Positions 1-9,610 are shown, counted from the first letter of the stretch. The stretch is 64,000 bases of DNA from CADCTM01 sp049671305 (GCA_049671305.1 JBATUR010000094.1:1-64000); one strand, 5' to 3'. Notes: a model not told the origin generated them from the sequence alone. Program-made: numbers and translations.

Positions 1-162
1 GGTGCGGCAGGTGTTTGATTCCTGTCTGTATTTAATATAACGCCTTTGTGAAAATTTGTAAAGGGGTTTTTGCCGATCGCTCTCATCTTTGTTAAGTTAT
101 TTTGCTCATAAAGGCTGCATCCTTTTAGTGTTAAGGTTTTTAAAATTCTGATATTTCTAACT

Positions 163-504
163 TCAACCGGGGGGCCATTGCATTTGCCGCCCACCCAGAA
201 TGTGTAAATGGAGATGGTTAACCGTTTGACCGCCATCTGAGCCATTGTTAATCACAACGCGATAACCATTTTCTAATTTCTCCTGCTTGGCGACACGCTT
301 AACTGTTAAAAGCAAATGTCCCATCAAGGCATGATCATCAGATTCGGCAGCATCCAACTGGGGAAGCGGTTTTTTAGGAATGACGAGGATGTGAACAGGT
401 GCTTGAGGAGTAATATCTCTAAAAGCAAGCGCTAAGTCATCCTCATAAATAATGTCGGCGGGAATTTCTCTACGGATAATCTTGCTGAAAATAGTTTCAC
501 TCAT
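163..504 (-). CDS. HIT family (HINT-type) nucleotide-binding protein
   Basis: A 113-residue histidine-triad protein. The diagnostic motif sits near the C-terminus: H97, H99 and H101 followed by Ile-Leu-Gly-Gly, and the protein ends in the Trp-Pro-Pro-Gly tail usual for the HINT branch. The N-terminal half carries the expected ITPQAPVHILVIPKK strand. HINT proteins hydrolyse purine nucleoside phosphoramidates and are cytosolic; that role is family knowledge, and the physiological substrate here is unknown. The length is normal and the start is ATG. It stands alone and is transcribed away from the ComM-like gene at 698. Confidence 0.95.
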   Translation of the reverse strand: MSETIFSKIIRREIPADIIYEDDLALAFRDITPQAPVHILVIPKKPLPQLDAAESDDHALMGHLLLTVKRVAKQEKLENGYRVVINNGSDGGQTVNHLHLHILGGRQMQWPPG

Positions 505-697
505 ATTTTTGCTCTTAATATAGATACGCTAGGAGCAATTTTAAAGGCTATGTGTGTCAACTGACGAGGTAACAGCATTAATGTAACGAATCTCCTGCCT
601 CTGGTTGTACTGATTAAGCCAACTATTTCGGTAATTTCTCGGTTCAGAAATCAAGACGGTAAGCACTATACTGCCGGAAGTCTCAGGATGATAAATT

Positions 698-2254
698 ATG
701 CTTGCCAGGGTTTGGAGTGCTGCAATTGTTGGCATCGATGCTGTAAAGGTAGGCGTTGAAGTGGATGTTTCCAACGGGTTGCCAGGAATTGTCGTCGTTG
801 GTTTACCTGATGCAGCAGTGCAAGAGTCGCGAGAAAGAGTCAAAGCGGCACTGAAGAATGCAGGTTTTGCCTTTCCCATGCGTCGAATTGTGATTAACCT
901 AACGCCTGCGGATTTGCGAAAAGAAGGTCCTTGCTTTGATTTACCAATTAGTGTGGGAATTTTAGCAGCCTCAGAACAGGTAAGCGCGGAACTTTTGGGC
1001 GATTATTTATTTTTAGGTGAAGTTTCTTTGGATGGCAATTTGCGTCCAGTTGCGGGTGTGTTGCCAATTGCCGCCGCAGCAGCAAGGTTAGGAATTGCGG
1101 GTTTGGTGGTTCCGGAGGGCAATGCACCAGAAGCTGCTGTTGTCAAGGGTTTGGCAGTTTACGGGTTTAAAGATTTATGGCAAGTTGCGGATTTTTTAAA
1201 TAAACCACAATCTTATTCACCTTTCAAAACAGAAGGGTTACCAGCATCAGCTCAAACACAGTTAAATCAACCCGATTTAAAAGATGTTAAAGGTCAAGCT
1301 CATGCTCGTCGAGCTTTGGAAATTGCCGCTGCTGGAGGACATAATCTCATATTTGTCGGACCGCCGGGAAGTGGTAAAACCATGCTGGCACGACGACTGC
1401 CAGGAATTTTGCCGCCGTTGAGTTTTGAGGAGGCGCTGGAGGTAACTCAAATTCATTCTGTGGCAGGATTACTGAAAGATCAGGGAATGTTGGGTAATGG
1501 TCACTACGGCGCGGTACTATGCACAGAGCGTCCTTATCGTAGCCCTCATCATTCAGCATCTGGTGCTTCTTTGGTGGGCGGTGGTAGTTTTCCGCGTCCG
1601 GGTGAGATATCTTTGGCTCATCGTGGTGTGCTGTTTTTGGATGAGCTGACAGAATTTAAGCGTGATGTGTTGGAATTTCTACGTCAACCTTTAGAAGATG
1701 GTCATGTGACGATTTCTCGCACCAGACAATCTGTTAAGTTTCCTTCTCAGTTTACTTTAGTTGCTAGTACTAATCCTTGTCCATGTGGCTATTTTGGCGA
1801 TACAATTCAAGCTTGTACTTGTTCACCGCGACATCGGGAACAATACTGGGCAAAGCTTTCGGGTCCTTTGATGGATCGGATTGATTTGCAAGTGGCGGTG
1901 AATCGTTTGAAGCCAGAGGAGATTACACGACAGCCGACTGGGGAAGATTCTACACCTGTAAGGGAAAGAGTTCAAGTGGCACGCGATCGCGCTTACCAAC
2001 GTTTTGAAACTGATCCTTATGTGCGTTGTAATGCTCAAATGCAGAGTAATCATCTACGCCATTGGTGTCAACTTGATGATACATCGCGCAATTTGTTAGA
2101 AGCGGCGATACGGAAATTGGGTTTGTCAGCACGAGCAAGCGATCGCATTCTCAAGGTAGCGCGAACTATTGCAGATTTGGCAGGTGATGATACTCTCAAA
2201 CCTCAACACGTTGCCGAAGCGATTCAATACCGCACCATTGATAGAATGCAATGA
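698..2254 (+). CDS. comM: YifB/ComM family Mg-chelatase-like AAA ATPase
   Basis: A 518-residue protein with the three-part ComM layout: an N-terminal Lon-protease-like ChlI domain (about 1-170), a Mg-chelatase-type AAA core (about 190-400) and a C-terminal chelatase lid domain. The Walker A motif GPPGSGKT lies near residue 221 and Walker B VLFLDEL near 310. A Cys-rich insert (CPCGYFGD...CTC) after the AAA core is typical of the family. ComM homologues are hexameric helicases that extend branch migration during natural transformation in other bacteria; the role in this organism is inferred. Length is normal for the family. Confidence 0.93.
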   Translation: MLARVWSAAIVGIDAVKVGVEVDVSNGLPGIVVVGLPDAAVQESRERVKAALKNAGFAFPMRRIVINLTPADLRKEGPCFDLPISVGILAASEQVSAELLGDYLFLGEVSLDGNLRPVAGVLPIAAAAARLGIAGLVVPEGNAPEAAVVKGLAVYGFKDLWQVADFLNKPQSYSPFKTEGLPASAQTQLNQPDLKDVKGQAHARRALEIAAAGGHNLIFVGPPGSGKTMLARRLPGILPPLSFEEALEVTQIHSVAGLLKDQGMLGNGHYGAVLCTERPYRSPHHSASGASLVGGGSFPRPGEISLAHRGVLFLDELTEFKRDVLEFLRQPLEDGHVTISRTRQSVKFPSQFTLVASTNPCPCGYFGDTIQACTCSPRHREQYWAKLSGPLMDRIDLQVAVNRLKPEEITRQPTGEDSTPVRERVQVARDRAYQRFETDPYVRCNAQMQSNHLRHWCQLDDTSRNLLEAAIRKLGLSARASDRILKVARTIADLAGDDTLKPQHVAEAIQYRTIDRMQ

Positions 2255-2326
2255 TTTATTTGTTGGTCGCAGCCGTTAACTGCTCCTTTGTCTACTGAGG
2301 TTAACTAATAATTTAGAGGCAATGCT

Positions 2327-2695
2327 TTATTTTCTCAATGAGGTACTCAATTCAAAGGGCAGCATCGTTAATAAAGCTGTAAATAAGCGAACCATGCTTT
2401 GTGGATAGATCATTGCCCAAAGATTGATGCCTAACGCAGTGCTTCCCAGCCATAACAAGATGTAAGTTGGAGCCATTACCACGCCAATCATCAACCAAGT
2501 ATAGACATGAAGAATCATCACCACAGCCGGAATGCAGGCAAGTATAGCAGCTTGTTGCACCTGAGATTGAGGACGCTGTAGTCCTGTAAAAACCATTGTA
2601 CGTGCCGTCAAAAGCAAGTTAGTGGGAACCAAAAAGGCACATATGGCTACACAGTTGCTGCGTGAAAATTCAAAGAGACTATTGAGGTCGAACAT
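2327..2695 (-). CDS. small integral membrane protein, unknown function
   Basis: A 122-residue hydrophobic protein with about three membrane-spanning stretches (roughly residues 14-32, 48-75 and 78-110) and short polar ends. I recognise no catalytic motif. It lies tail-to-tail with the ComM-like gene and is followed upstream by a DUF3616 gene on the same strand, 100 bp away. The composition, ATG start and clean separation from neighbours support a real gene, but I cannot assign a function. Confidence 0.65.
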   Translation of the reverse strand: MFDLNSLFEFSRSNCVAICAFLVPTNLLLTARTMVFTGLQRPQSQVQQAAILACIPAVVMILHVYTWLMIGVVMAPTYILLWLGSTALGINLWAMIYPQSMVRLFTALLTMLPFELSTSLRK

Positions 2696-2795
2696 CCCAG
2701 GAGCTGTTATGGTTACTCTTGCTAGTTTATCGTGTTGACCTAGATTCGACTTCTATCTGCAGACTCTTGATCCATCAGTGACAGAGGAGTAAATT

Positions 2796-3770
2796 TCAAC
2801 ATTCACTTACAGTAATCCACAGACTGCGGAAATATTTTTCAGGATGAAATTCATCTTTAATTTTTTTACATTCCTGACCATCAACTCGGATAATTGAGCC
2901 ATCATCACTAATTAGTTGAAATTGATTTTTTCGATTAGGATAAAATAACACGGCTTCGGGTCTAAAACTAGGCGGTAAATTGATTGATTCAATTTTTTGG
3001 GGAGTATCTTGGCATTTTCCTGACCACCAATACAAAGCAAATTGATTGCTACTATCATAAGCTCCAGCAACTATTAAATATACCTGATAAACTTGCCAAT
3101 ATTCGATACTCCGAATTCCTAATCCTCCTAAATCAAGTTCCATTGCTTCACCAAAAATTGCCTTAATTTCCGGTTCATTTTGATGAATAAGATCGAGAGG
3201 ATTAGTTAAGGGTATAATTAAAGCTTTACTATTAGGAATAGGACTGCGAAAAGCAATTAATAAGTCTCCGTTAGGAGTAGCAGTTAAACCTTCAATATTT
3301 ATGCCACCTTCTTGTTTAGGCGCTAAGGCTTCTGCTTTCTCCAGCTCATATTTTTTAAGTTGTTCATCTTGCAACATATCCTTAAAAATAAGTTGGGTAT
3401 AAGAGTTCCCAGCTTGCTCTAAAATTGGCTGAATATGATTAGTTATTTTATTAGCAAAAAATTGATGACGTTCCGGTTTAAGTTCTGCCTTTTTATTCCT
3501 GCCGTGAGAAGTTATCCAATAAATCAGTCCATCTAGTTCTGTGGCAGCTTCAATATCAATTTCTTTGCTTTTGGGATTATTAGTAAAGTAGCTGTTTATA
3601 TCAATATGTTCTAGCGCAGCGCCGGATTTATGAGCAGAGTAAACTCTTAAAATATTATCTTCATCGTTCCCAACAATAAAACGATTTTCGTCTAAAGCTA
3701 CAGCGGCAGAAGCGTCACAAATGCCATAATGTTGTAATTCTTGAGTGATAGTAAAGTTTAGATTTTGCAT
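2796..3770 (-). CDS. DUF3616 domain-containing protein
   Basis: A 324-residue soluble protein matching the DUF3616 pattern. It opens with strands around ICDASAAVALDENRFIVGND, then has the E-A-A-T-E-L-D-G-x-I-Y-W-I-T-S-H-G-R-N segment, and later an EGLTATPNGDLLIAFRSP segment. The regularly spaced beta-rich blocks suggest a propeller-like fold. No signal peptide is seen. Members have no established biochemical role, so none is given. The ATG start is 197 bp from the divergent purB coding start. Confidence 0.85.
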   Translation of the reverse strand: MQNLNFTITQELQHYGICDASAAVALDENRFIVGNDEDNILRVYSAHKSGAALEHIDINSYFTNNPKSKEIDIEAATELDGLIYWITSHGRNKKAELKPERHQFFANKITNHIQPILEQAGNSYTQLIFKDMLQDEQLKKYELEKAEALAPKQEGGINIEGLTATPNGDLLIAFRSPIPNSKALIIPLTNPLDLIHQNEPEIKAIFGEAMELDLGGLGIRSIEYWQVYQVYLIVAGAYDSSNQFALYWWSGKCQDTPQKIESINLPPSFRPEAVLFYPNRKNQFQLISDDGSIIRVDGQECKKIKDEFHPEKYFRSLWITVSEC

Positions 3771-3987
3771 AATTTAATCTTGATGTTACTAGAAAAATAT
3801 TACCTAAATTTTTATCAAAAAAACAAGTATTCAGCGCTAGCTTTCCACTTACTCTGACGTAAACACAGGCTGAAGGAAACGTCACAATATTAAGAATAAA
3901 CCCAACTCACCATTTAAAATCATCTCTGCGTTACCAGCGCGGTCTTTAAGCGGTAGAATATGACGGTTGTATTTTACGACACAGGCT

Positions 3988-5283
3988 GTGATCGAGCGTT
4001 ATACCCTGCCCGAAATGGGCGAATTGTGGACTGAAACCTACAAACTCAAAACCTGGCTTCAGGTTGAAATAGCCGTTTGTGAGGCACAAGCTGAATTGGG
4101 CGAAATTCCCCAGGCGGCAGTTGAGGAAATTAAGGAGAAGGCGAATTTTGATCCTAAACGGGTTTTAGAAATTGAGGCGGAAGTCCGTCATGATATGATC
4201 GCTTTCTTGACAAATGTCAATGAGTATGTAGGGGATTCAGGTCGTTATATCCACTTGGGTTTGACGAGTAGTGATGTCTTGGATACGGCATTGGCATTGC
4301 AAATGGTTGCCAGTCTAGACATTATTTTAGAGCACGTAGAGCAACTATCTCAGGCGATTCGTTACCAAGCCCAACAGCACCGCGATACGATCATGATTGG
4401 TCGTTCTCATGGTATTCATGCTGAACCGATTACTTTTGGCTTTAAGTTGGCGGGTTGGTTGGCGGAAGTCTGCCGAAATCGCGATCGCCTAGTGCGTTTG
4501 CGTCAACAGATAGCTGTTGGTAAAATCTCCGGTGCGGTGGGAACTTATGCCAATATTGATCCGCAGGTAGAAGCGATCGCTTGCCAAAAACTGGGACTAC
4601 AACCTGATACTGCTTCAACTCAAGTTATCTCACGAGATATTCATGCTGATTTTGTTCAACAATTAGCGCTTTTAGGAGCAACAATTGAACGTTTTGCCGT
4701 AGAAATTCGCAACTTGCAAAAAACCGATGTCTTGGAAGTAGAAGAATTCTTCTCCAAAGGACAAAAAGGTTCTTCAGCAATGCCTCATAAGCGTAACCCA
4801 ATCCGTTCCGAAAGATTGACAGGAATGGCACGAATTTTACGAGGTAATGCGGTTGCTGCTTTGGAAAATGTTGCCCTTTGGCATGAACGAGATATTTCTC
4901 ATAGTTCTGTTGAACGAGTTATCTTGCCAGATACTTGCATTCTGACTCATTTCATGTTGGTGGAAATTACTGATTTGGTAAAAAACCTATTAGTTTATCC
5001 AGAAAATATGAAACGGAATATGAATCTTTATGGAGGAGTTGTCTTTAGCCAACGAGTGATGCTGACGTTGGTTGAAAAAGGTATGAACCGAGAGGAAGCT
5101 TATAGTATTGTGCAGTCTTGCGCGCACGAAGCTTGGAATCAACCTAACGGTAATTTCCAGGAACTAATTGCTAAAGATACTCGTGTGACTAAGCAATTAA
5201 CACCTCAAGAAGTTGAGCAATGTTTTGATCCGAGGCATCATCTCAAACATTTGGATGAGATTTATCAACGTTTGGGAATTTAA
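3988..5283 (+). CDS. purB: adenylosuccinate lyase
   Basis: PurB catalyses two beta-eliminations in purine synthesis: SAICAR to AICAR, and adenylosuccinate to AMP. The superfamily signature SSAMPHKRNP lies near residue 262 and the catalytic-region motif GLTSSDVLDTA near 92. I chose the GTG at 3988 because it gives the MIERYTLPEMG start and 431-residue length usual in cyanobacteria; an in-frame TTG at 3967 would add seven residues. A strong hairpin terminator follows at 5301. It is monocistronic and separate from purM at 43 kb. Confidence 0.95.
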   Translation: MIERYTLPEMGELWTETYKLKTWLQVEIAVCEAQAELGEIPQAAVEEIKEKANFDPKRVLEIEAEVRHDMIAFLTNVNEYVGDSGRYIHLGLTSSDVLDTALALQMVASLDIILEHVEQLSQAIRYQAQQHRDTIMIGRSHGIHAEPITFGFKLAGWLAEVCRNRDRLVRLRQQIAVGKISGAVGTYANIDPQVEAIACQKLGLQPDTASTQVISRDIHADFVQQLALLGATIERFAVEIRNLQKTDVLEVEEFFSKGQKGSSAMPHKRNPIRSERLTGMARILRGNAVAALENVALWHERDISHSSVERVILPDTCILTHFMLVEITDLVKNLLVYPENMKRNMNLYGGVVFSQRVMLTLVEKGMNREEAYSIVQSCAHEAWNQPNGNFQELIAKDTRVTKQLTPQEVEQCFDPRHHLKHLDEIYQRLGI

Positions 5284-5300
5284 GAAAATACTTACTATTA

Positions 5301-5340
5301 AAAATGGAGGGTAAGTCTTTACTTATCCTCCATTTTTGTT
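5301..5340 (+). terminator. rho-independent terminator of purB
   Basis: The stem AAAATGGAGG (5301-5310) pairs with CCTCCATTTT (5327-5336). An inner GTAAGT/ACTTAT pairing continues the helix, and a T-rich tail follows. It begins 18 bp after the purB stop codon. Confidence 0.85.
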
Positions 5341-5458
5341 TAATATGTCCCTAAGTCAAAACTTATATGCTTGGTGTTTTTAGTCCAACCCTCTCAAAGA
5401 GTCGTCAAAAACCCACTTAAGCTAGAAAAGATTAACTTAGGTAATAGCCAACTAATAA

Positions 5459-5641
5459 TTAGTCAATTGCATCTTTAGCTTTATCTTTCACATCTTCAGC
5501 AGCGTGACGCGCTTGTGCTTCAGCTTGCTTTGCTTTGCCTTCTGCTTTATCTTCTGGGTCGCCGGTAACGTTACCTAGAGCTTCTTGGGCTTTGCCTTCA
5601 ATGTTTTTGCCAACTGCTTTGGCTCTATCTTCAGTACTCAT
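5459..5641 (-). CDS. CsbD family stress-associated protein
   Basis: A 60-residue, highly charged, Ala/Lys/Glu/Asp-rich protein with the CsbD-like core (KNIEGKAQEALGNVTGD) followed by repeated KAEGKAKQAEAQ-type heptads expected to form a helix. CsbD-like proteins are general-stress proteins without a known activity. The small size and lack of Cys and Trp are normal for the family. It is a single-gene unit with an ATG start. Confidence 0.92.
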   Translation of the reverse strand: MSTEDRAKAVGKNIEGKAQEALGNVTGDPEDKAEGKAKQAEAQARHAAEDVKDKAKDAID

Positions 5642-6053
5642 GTTTTTCCCTCTATTTTAAAATGAAGTTGCTCGTCAAGAAAGTGCAAAACTTTTTTTGT
5701 CTTTCTTCGAGTTATGTATCAAATTTAACGGATTTTTTTTACTTATTCGTCTGCCCGGAGATGGATTAGGTCAGGTTTATTTGTATTCCTAAAGACAAAC
5801 GCGATTGAAGCCAAAACGATGATGGATGATCAATCTCGGTATGGCTACAAAAAACGGTGACTGCTATTTTGGCTGTTATTAACTGATAATAGATATTAGT
5901 AAATTGTGGATGCAAATATGCATAATAATTGATTAAACTTCCTGCATAAACATATTCCTGCCCCATGCTAAGAGTGAATTAGGTTGATTTTAGCCCAGTT
6001 CAATAGTCTAGAGAAGAATTGGAATTCATGCCGGAAGTCTATAAAAGTGAAGA
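5642..6053. other. intergenic stretch with one doubtful small reading frame
   Basis: This 412-bp gap lies between the CsbD gene and the GNRPI-repeat gene. On the minus strand at 5766-5966 there is a 66-codon open frame rich in Tyr and Ile. I recognise no domain in it and see no clear ribosome-binding site, so I do not call it a gene. It might be a decayed fragment. I see no repeats or RNA structure. Confidence 0.4.
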
Positions 6054-6491
6054 TTAATCTAAATAACCCATCAAATTACCTTCACCTTCAAAGAAATTGG
6101 AGGCGACGGGGCGGTTGCCCATAATCATTGCTGTTGAAGAAATCACCAGATTACTAGAGTAAATTGGACGCTCTCCTGACATAGTAATTGTATTCCAGAT
6201 TTTGTTATTACTAGCCACAATTGGGCGTTCTCCCATCACAGAAATCGTACTAACAACGTGAATATTACTAGAATCAATTGGGCGGTTTCCTGGTAGGGGA
6301 GTTAGTGTCATTTCTGATGTTTCTAACTTCGTATTCTTGGCTAATTTAGCTGTTGCTGGCATGGCGATAATTTGTCCTGTTTGATCTGTATTGGTTTCGG
6401 TGTCGTTTATCGCGGCTGTGTTGTTTCGGTTTACTGCTTGACTTTTTTTACTGCTGACACGACGTGCTTTGGCAGTACGACTGTTGGTCAT
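6054..6491 (-). CDS. GNRPI-repeat small protein, unknown function
   Basis: A 145-residue protein with two parts. Residues 1-60 are basic and low in complexity (many Ser, Lys, Arg, Asn, Thr). Residues 66-145 hold four imperfect repeats of about 19-20 residues. Each opens with G-(N/E)-R-P-(I/V) and most continue with (S/A)-S-N and a beta-branched stretch with a Thr; the last runs into a short acidic tail ending MGYLD. I recall similar repeats and the same tail in other cyanobacterial hypothetical proteins, but no function. There is no signal peptide or membrane segment. It has long non-coding flanks on both sides and is probably monocistronic. Confidence 0.8.
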   Translation of the reverse strand: MTNSRTAKARRVSSKKSQAVNRNNTAAINDTETNTDQTGQIIAMPATAKLAKNTKLETSEMTLTPLPGNRPIDSSNIHVVSTISVMGERPIVASNNKIWNTITMSGERPIYSSNLVISSTAMIMGNRPVASNFFEGEGNLMGYLD

Positions 6492-7108
6492 AATTGAATA
6501 CCTTTCGTTTTCAAGAGTGATTTTGTCCCTGAGTGAATGGGAAGACTAAATGTTGTTGGTTGATAATCGCTGTTTTTGATTTATTAAAATATTATAAAGC
6601 CATAAGTATCTTAAAGAAAAGAGCAAAAGATGCTAGCAAGTGTAAACTTTGGCAAAATATAGATTGAATTTAATGATTACTATTGAGGTATACCCCAGGT
6701 TTGGGCTGTATGGCAGCTTCTGCTAAACTATGAGTAAATTTCCTATTTTTCTCTGACGTTTTGCCAATTTAGCTGAAAATATTCAGCTCAAGTGTCTTAA
6801 ATGTAACGCTGTACTACTTGGTAACAAAACCTCAGTGCCAGCTTAGTATTAAGAAATATTATGATTTATTTTTTGCTGGTTTGATAGCTCTATTTGATTT
6901 CTCGAAACATCAATAATCAATTATCTTGTAGTTGCTTTGGTTGTATTAGTAATAGTTTGACTCAAGATTTAGGGAATATGCTTGCTTGAGTATTTTTGTT
7001 AACTAACGAATAACTAAAGTTTAAGAATAGACAATAGTATTGAGGCAGGTTAAGCGATATTGCTCACTTTTATACCTGCCTTTTTAGACAAACAAACTTA
7101 TTTATTGT
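6492..7108. other. long intergenic region upstream of the GNRPI-repeat gene
   Basis: This 617-bp AT-rich region has no convincing protein-coding frame. It must hold the promoter of the gene at 6054-6491 and the end of the transcript from 7109-7312. Its right end contains a terminator-like hairpin reading on the plus strand (7043-7085), although no plus-strand gene precedes it. A plus-strand small RNA is therefore possible. Confidence 0.5.
7043..7085 (+). terminator. terminator-like hairpin with no upstream plus-strand gene
   Basis: AGGCAGGT (7043-7050) pairs with ACCTGCCT (7074-7081), with a small nested AGC/GCT pairing, and is followed by five T residues. The T-tract is on the plus strand only. 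The nearest plus-strand gene upstream is purB, which has its own terminator, so this hairpin may end an unannotated RNA. Confidence 0.5.
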
Positions 7109-7312
7109 TTATTTACTCTCTACTGATTCCCATTTACTTGTTAAATCTTCCACAAAAGTTTTTTGTCTTAATTCTGTATCATTTACTACTTCTACCTTGA
7201 GTGTCGGTAGATAAACACTATCAATCATTTCGTGTCCGTGAGCAACAACTTGACCTAGCTTTCCCGTAATTTTGTGAAGCGCGTAGTCGCCAACATTTAG
7301 TAGGGTTTTCAT
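7109..7312 (-). CDS. conserved small protein, unknown function
   Basis: A 67-residue soluble protein. It has the pattern V-G-D-Y-A-L-H-K-x-T-G-K-x-G-Q-V-V-x-x-G-H, then YLPTLKV and a C-terminal F-V-E-D-L-x-S-x-W, which I associate with small conserved cyanobacterial proteins. The start at 7312 (ATG) is preferred: an AAGGAG at 7324-7329 lies 11 nt upstream, whereas the in-frame TTG at 7321 is only 2 nt from it. The layout suggests a small beta-barrel, but this is inference. Confidence 0.75.
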   Translation of the reverse strand: MKTLLNVGDYALHKITGKLGQVVAHGHEMIDSVYLPTLKVEVVNDTELRQKTFVEDLTSKWESVESK

Positions 7313-7576
7313 GAGTAGCAATACTCCTTGCTGTAGCGTTCATTGCATACCCTAACAAGGGGATCAAAAGCTGGCAATTATTATTAATGCCAATTTAAAA
7401 TTGTTACAATTGAATATAGAACTCTCAAAAAGAAATTCCGTCCTAAATTGTTGGAAGCCCAGCAATCAAAGCTGATTAGAGAGGCAGTGAATAAAGAGAG
7501 AACTATGAGAAACGATGCCGCAATATTTCAGCAATCTGAGAGATGACAAATAAGGTAATCTTTAACCAACACTCTT

Positions 7577-9574
7577 ATGACACCATTTAATCTGCAAGCC
7601 CCATTTCAACCCACAGGCGATCAACCAAATGCGATCGCACAACTCACCTCATACTTACAATCTAATTCACGTCATCAAACCTTATTAGGAGCAACGGGAA
7701 CCGGGAAAACCTTTACAGTTGCCGCCGTGATTGAAAAAATCGGCAAACCTACCTTAGTTTTGGCTCACAATAAAACCTTAGCTGCCCAATTATGTAACGA
7801 GTTGCGAGAATTTTTTCCTAATAATGCAGTTGAGTACTTTGTCTCTTATTACGACTATTATCAGCCCGAAGCTTATATCCCAGTTACCGATACTTATATC
7901 GAGAAAACAGCGGCAATTAATGAAGAAATTGATATGCTGCGACACTCAGCAACGCGATCGCTTTTTGAGCGTCGTGATGTCATTGTGGTTGCCTCAATTA
8001 GCTGCATTTACGGATTAGGAATGCCCTCGGAATACCTAAAAGCTGCTATTCCCTTTCAAGTAGGAAAAGAAGTCGATCAGCGGGAATTGTTGCGAGATTT
8101 AGCAACGGTACAATATTCTCGTAACGACATAGAAATGGGACGGGGAAAGTTTCGAGTCAAAGGTGATGTTTTAGAAATTGGTCCAGCTTACGAAGACCGT
8201 ATTATTCGTGTAGAATTCTTTGGCGATGAAATAGAAGCAATTCGCTATGTTGATCCTGTAACTGGTGAAACTTTGCAAAGTTTAGATGCCATAAACGTCT
8301 ACCCAGCGCGTCACTTTGTTACACCAGACGACCGACTTGAAGAAGCTTGTGACGCAATTGAGTCAGAACTAAAACAGCGTTTAGAAGAATTAGAAAAAGT
8401 TGGAAATTTACTAGAAGCACAAAGATTAGAACAACGCACTCGCTACGATTTGGAACTGTTACGAGAAGTTGGTTATTGCAACGGTGTCGAAAACTATTCG
8501 CGTCATTTAGCAGGACGAATTGCAGGACAAGCACCAGAATGTTTGATTGATTATTTTCCCAAAGATTGGCTCTTAATTGTCGATGAATCACACGTTAGTG
8601 TGCCGCAAATTCGGGGAATGTATAATGGTGACCAAGCCCGCAAAAAAGTGTTAATTGAACATGGCTTTCGTCTACCTAGTGCTGCTGATAATCGCCCCTT
8701 AAAGTCAGAAGAGTTTTGGCAGAAGATGCATCAATGTATTTTCGTTTCTGCAACACCGGGAGACTGGGAAATTGAACAATCAGAAGGTCGAGTTGCCGAA
8801 CAAATTATTCGTCCTACGGGTGTACTTGATCCAGAAATCTTTGTCCGTCCCACAGAAGGACAAGTGGATGATTTATTAGGTGAAATTAAAGACCGAGTTG
8901 ATAAACATGAGCGGACTTTAATTACTACTTTAACCAAACGCATGGCGGAGGATTTGACAGAATACCTGCAAGAAAGAGGCATTAAAGTTCGTTATTTGCA
9001 TTCAGAAATTCAATCAATTGAACGCATTGAAATTTTGCAAGCGCTACGAGAAGGCGAGTTTGATGTGTTGATTGGAGTGAATTTGTTGCGGGAGGGTTTG
9101 GACTTGCCAGAGGTGTCCTTGGTGGCGATTTTAGATGCCGATAAGGAAGGATTTTTGCGGGCAGAAAGATCGCTTATTCAAACTATTGGTCGTGCGGCGC
9201 GTCATGTGCAGGGGCAAGCGATTTTATATGCCGATAATCTCACTAAAAGCATGATTAAAGCTATTGATGAAACGGAACGTCGGCGGGGAATTCAGATGGC
9301 ATATAACAAGATGCATGGCATTACACCACAGCCAATTGTTTCGAGATCAAGTAATTCAATTTTGGCGTTTTTAGCAGTTTCTCGTCGCTTAAATGCCCAA
9401 CAAATTGAAGAAGTTTATGAGCAAGTTGATGAGTTGTCTTTAGAACAAATTCCCACTTTTATTAATCAATTAGAAACACAAATGAAGGAGGCTGCCAAGA
9501 AAATGGAATTTGAAGAAGCGGCAAAATATCGCGATCGCATTAAGCATTTGCGAGATAAACTTTTGGGGCATTAA
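7577..9574 (+). CDS. uvrB: excinuclease ABC subunit B
   Basis: UvrB is the damage-verifying helicase-like subunit of nucleotide excision repair, working with UvrA and UvrC. At 665 residues it is full length. Walker A GATGTGKT lies at residues 38-45, the beta-hairpin motif YYDYYQPEAYIP near 92, helicase motif II DESH near 335, and a C-terminal UVR motif (EAAKKMEFEEAAKYRDRI) that contacts UvrC. The ATG start fits the conserved FNLQAPFQPTGDQP N-terminus. uvrA and uvrC are not in the window. Confidence 0.98.
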   Translation: MTPFNLQAPFQPTGDQPNAIAQLTSYLQSNSRHQTLLGATGTGKTFTVAAVIEKIGKPTLVLAHNKTLAAQLCNELREFFPNNAVEYFVSYYDYYQPEAYIPVTDTYIEKTAAINEEIDMLRHSATRSLFERRDVIVVASISCIYGLGMPSEYLKAAIPFQVGKEVDQRELLRDLATVQYSRNDIEMGRGKFRVKGDVLEIGPAYEDRIIRVEFFGDEIEAIRYVDPVTGETLQSLDAINVYPARHFVTPDDRLEEACDAIESELKQRLEELEKVGNLLEAQRLEQRTRYDLELLREVGYCNGVENYSRHLAGRIAGQAPECLIDYFPKDWLLIVDESHVSVPQIRGMYNGDQARKKVLIEHGFRLPSAADNRPLKSEEFWQKMHQCIFVSATPGDWEIEQSEGRVAEQIIRPTGVLDPEIFVRPTEGQVDDLLGEIKDRVDKHERTLITTLTKRMAEDLTEYLQERGIKVRYLHSEIQSIERIEILQALREGEFDVLIGVNLLREGLDLPEVSLVAILDADKEGFLRAERSLIQTIGRAARHVQGQAILYADNLTKSMIKAIDETERRRGIQMAYNKMHGITPQPIVSRSSNSILAFLAVSRRLNAQQIEEVYEQVDELSLEQIPTFINQLETQMKEAAKKMEFEEAAKYRDRIKHLRDKLLGH

Positions 9575-9610
9575 TCTATAATTAAACAAACTGGCATTAC
9601 CGCACAGCAC

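Noticed and set aside
1..162. Possible 3' end of a plus-strand gene at the left edge (stop TGA at 16-18)
   Set aside because: Only five codons would be visible, which is not enough to support a call.
541..879. Minus-strand frame overlapping the ComM-like gene start
   Set aside because: Most of it is antisense to well-conserved ComM coding sequence and it has no recognisable domain.
3967..3987. Seven-residue N-terminal extension of PurB from a TTG
   Set aside because: The GTG at 3988 reproduces the conserved MIERYTLPEMG start.
5766..5966. 66-codon minus-strand frame between csbD and the GNRPI-repeat gene
   Set aside because: No domain, no clear ribosome-binding site and an odd Tyr-rich composition; kept only as a remark in the gap entry.
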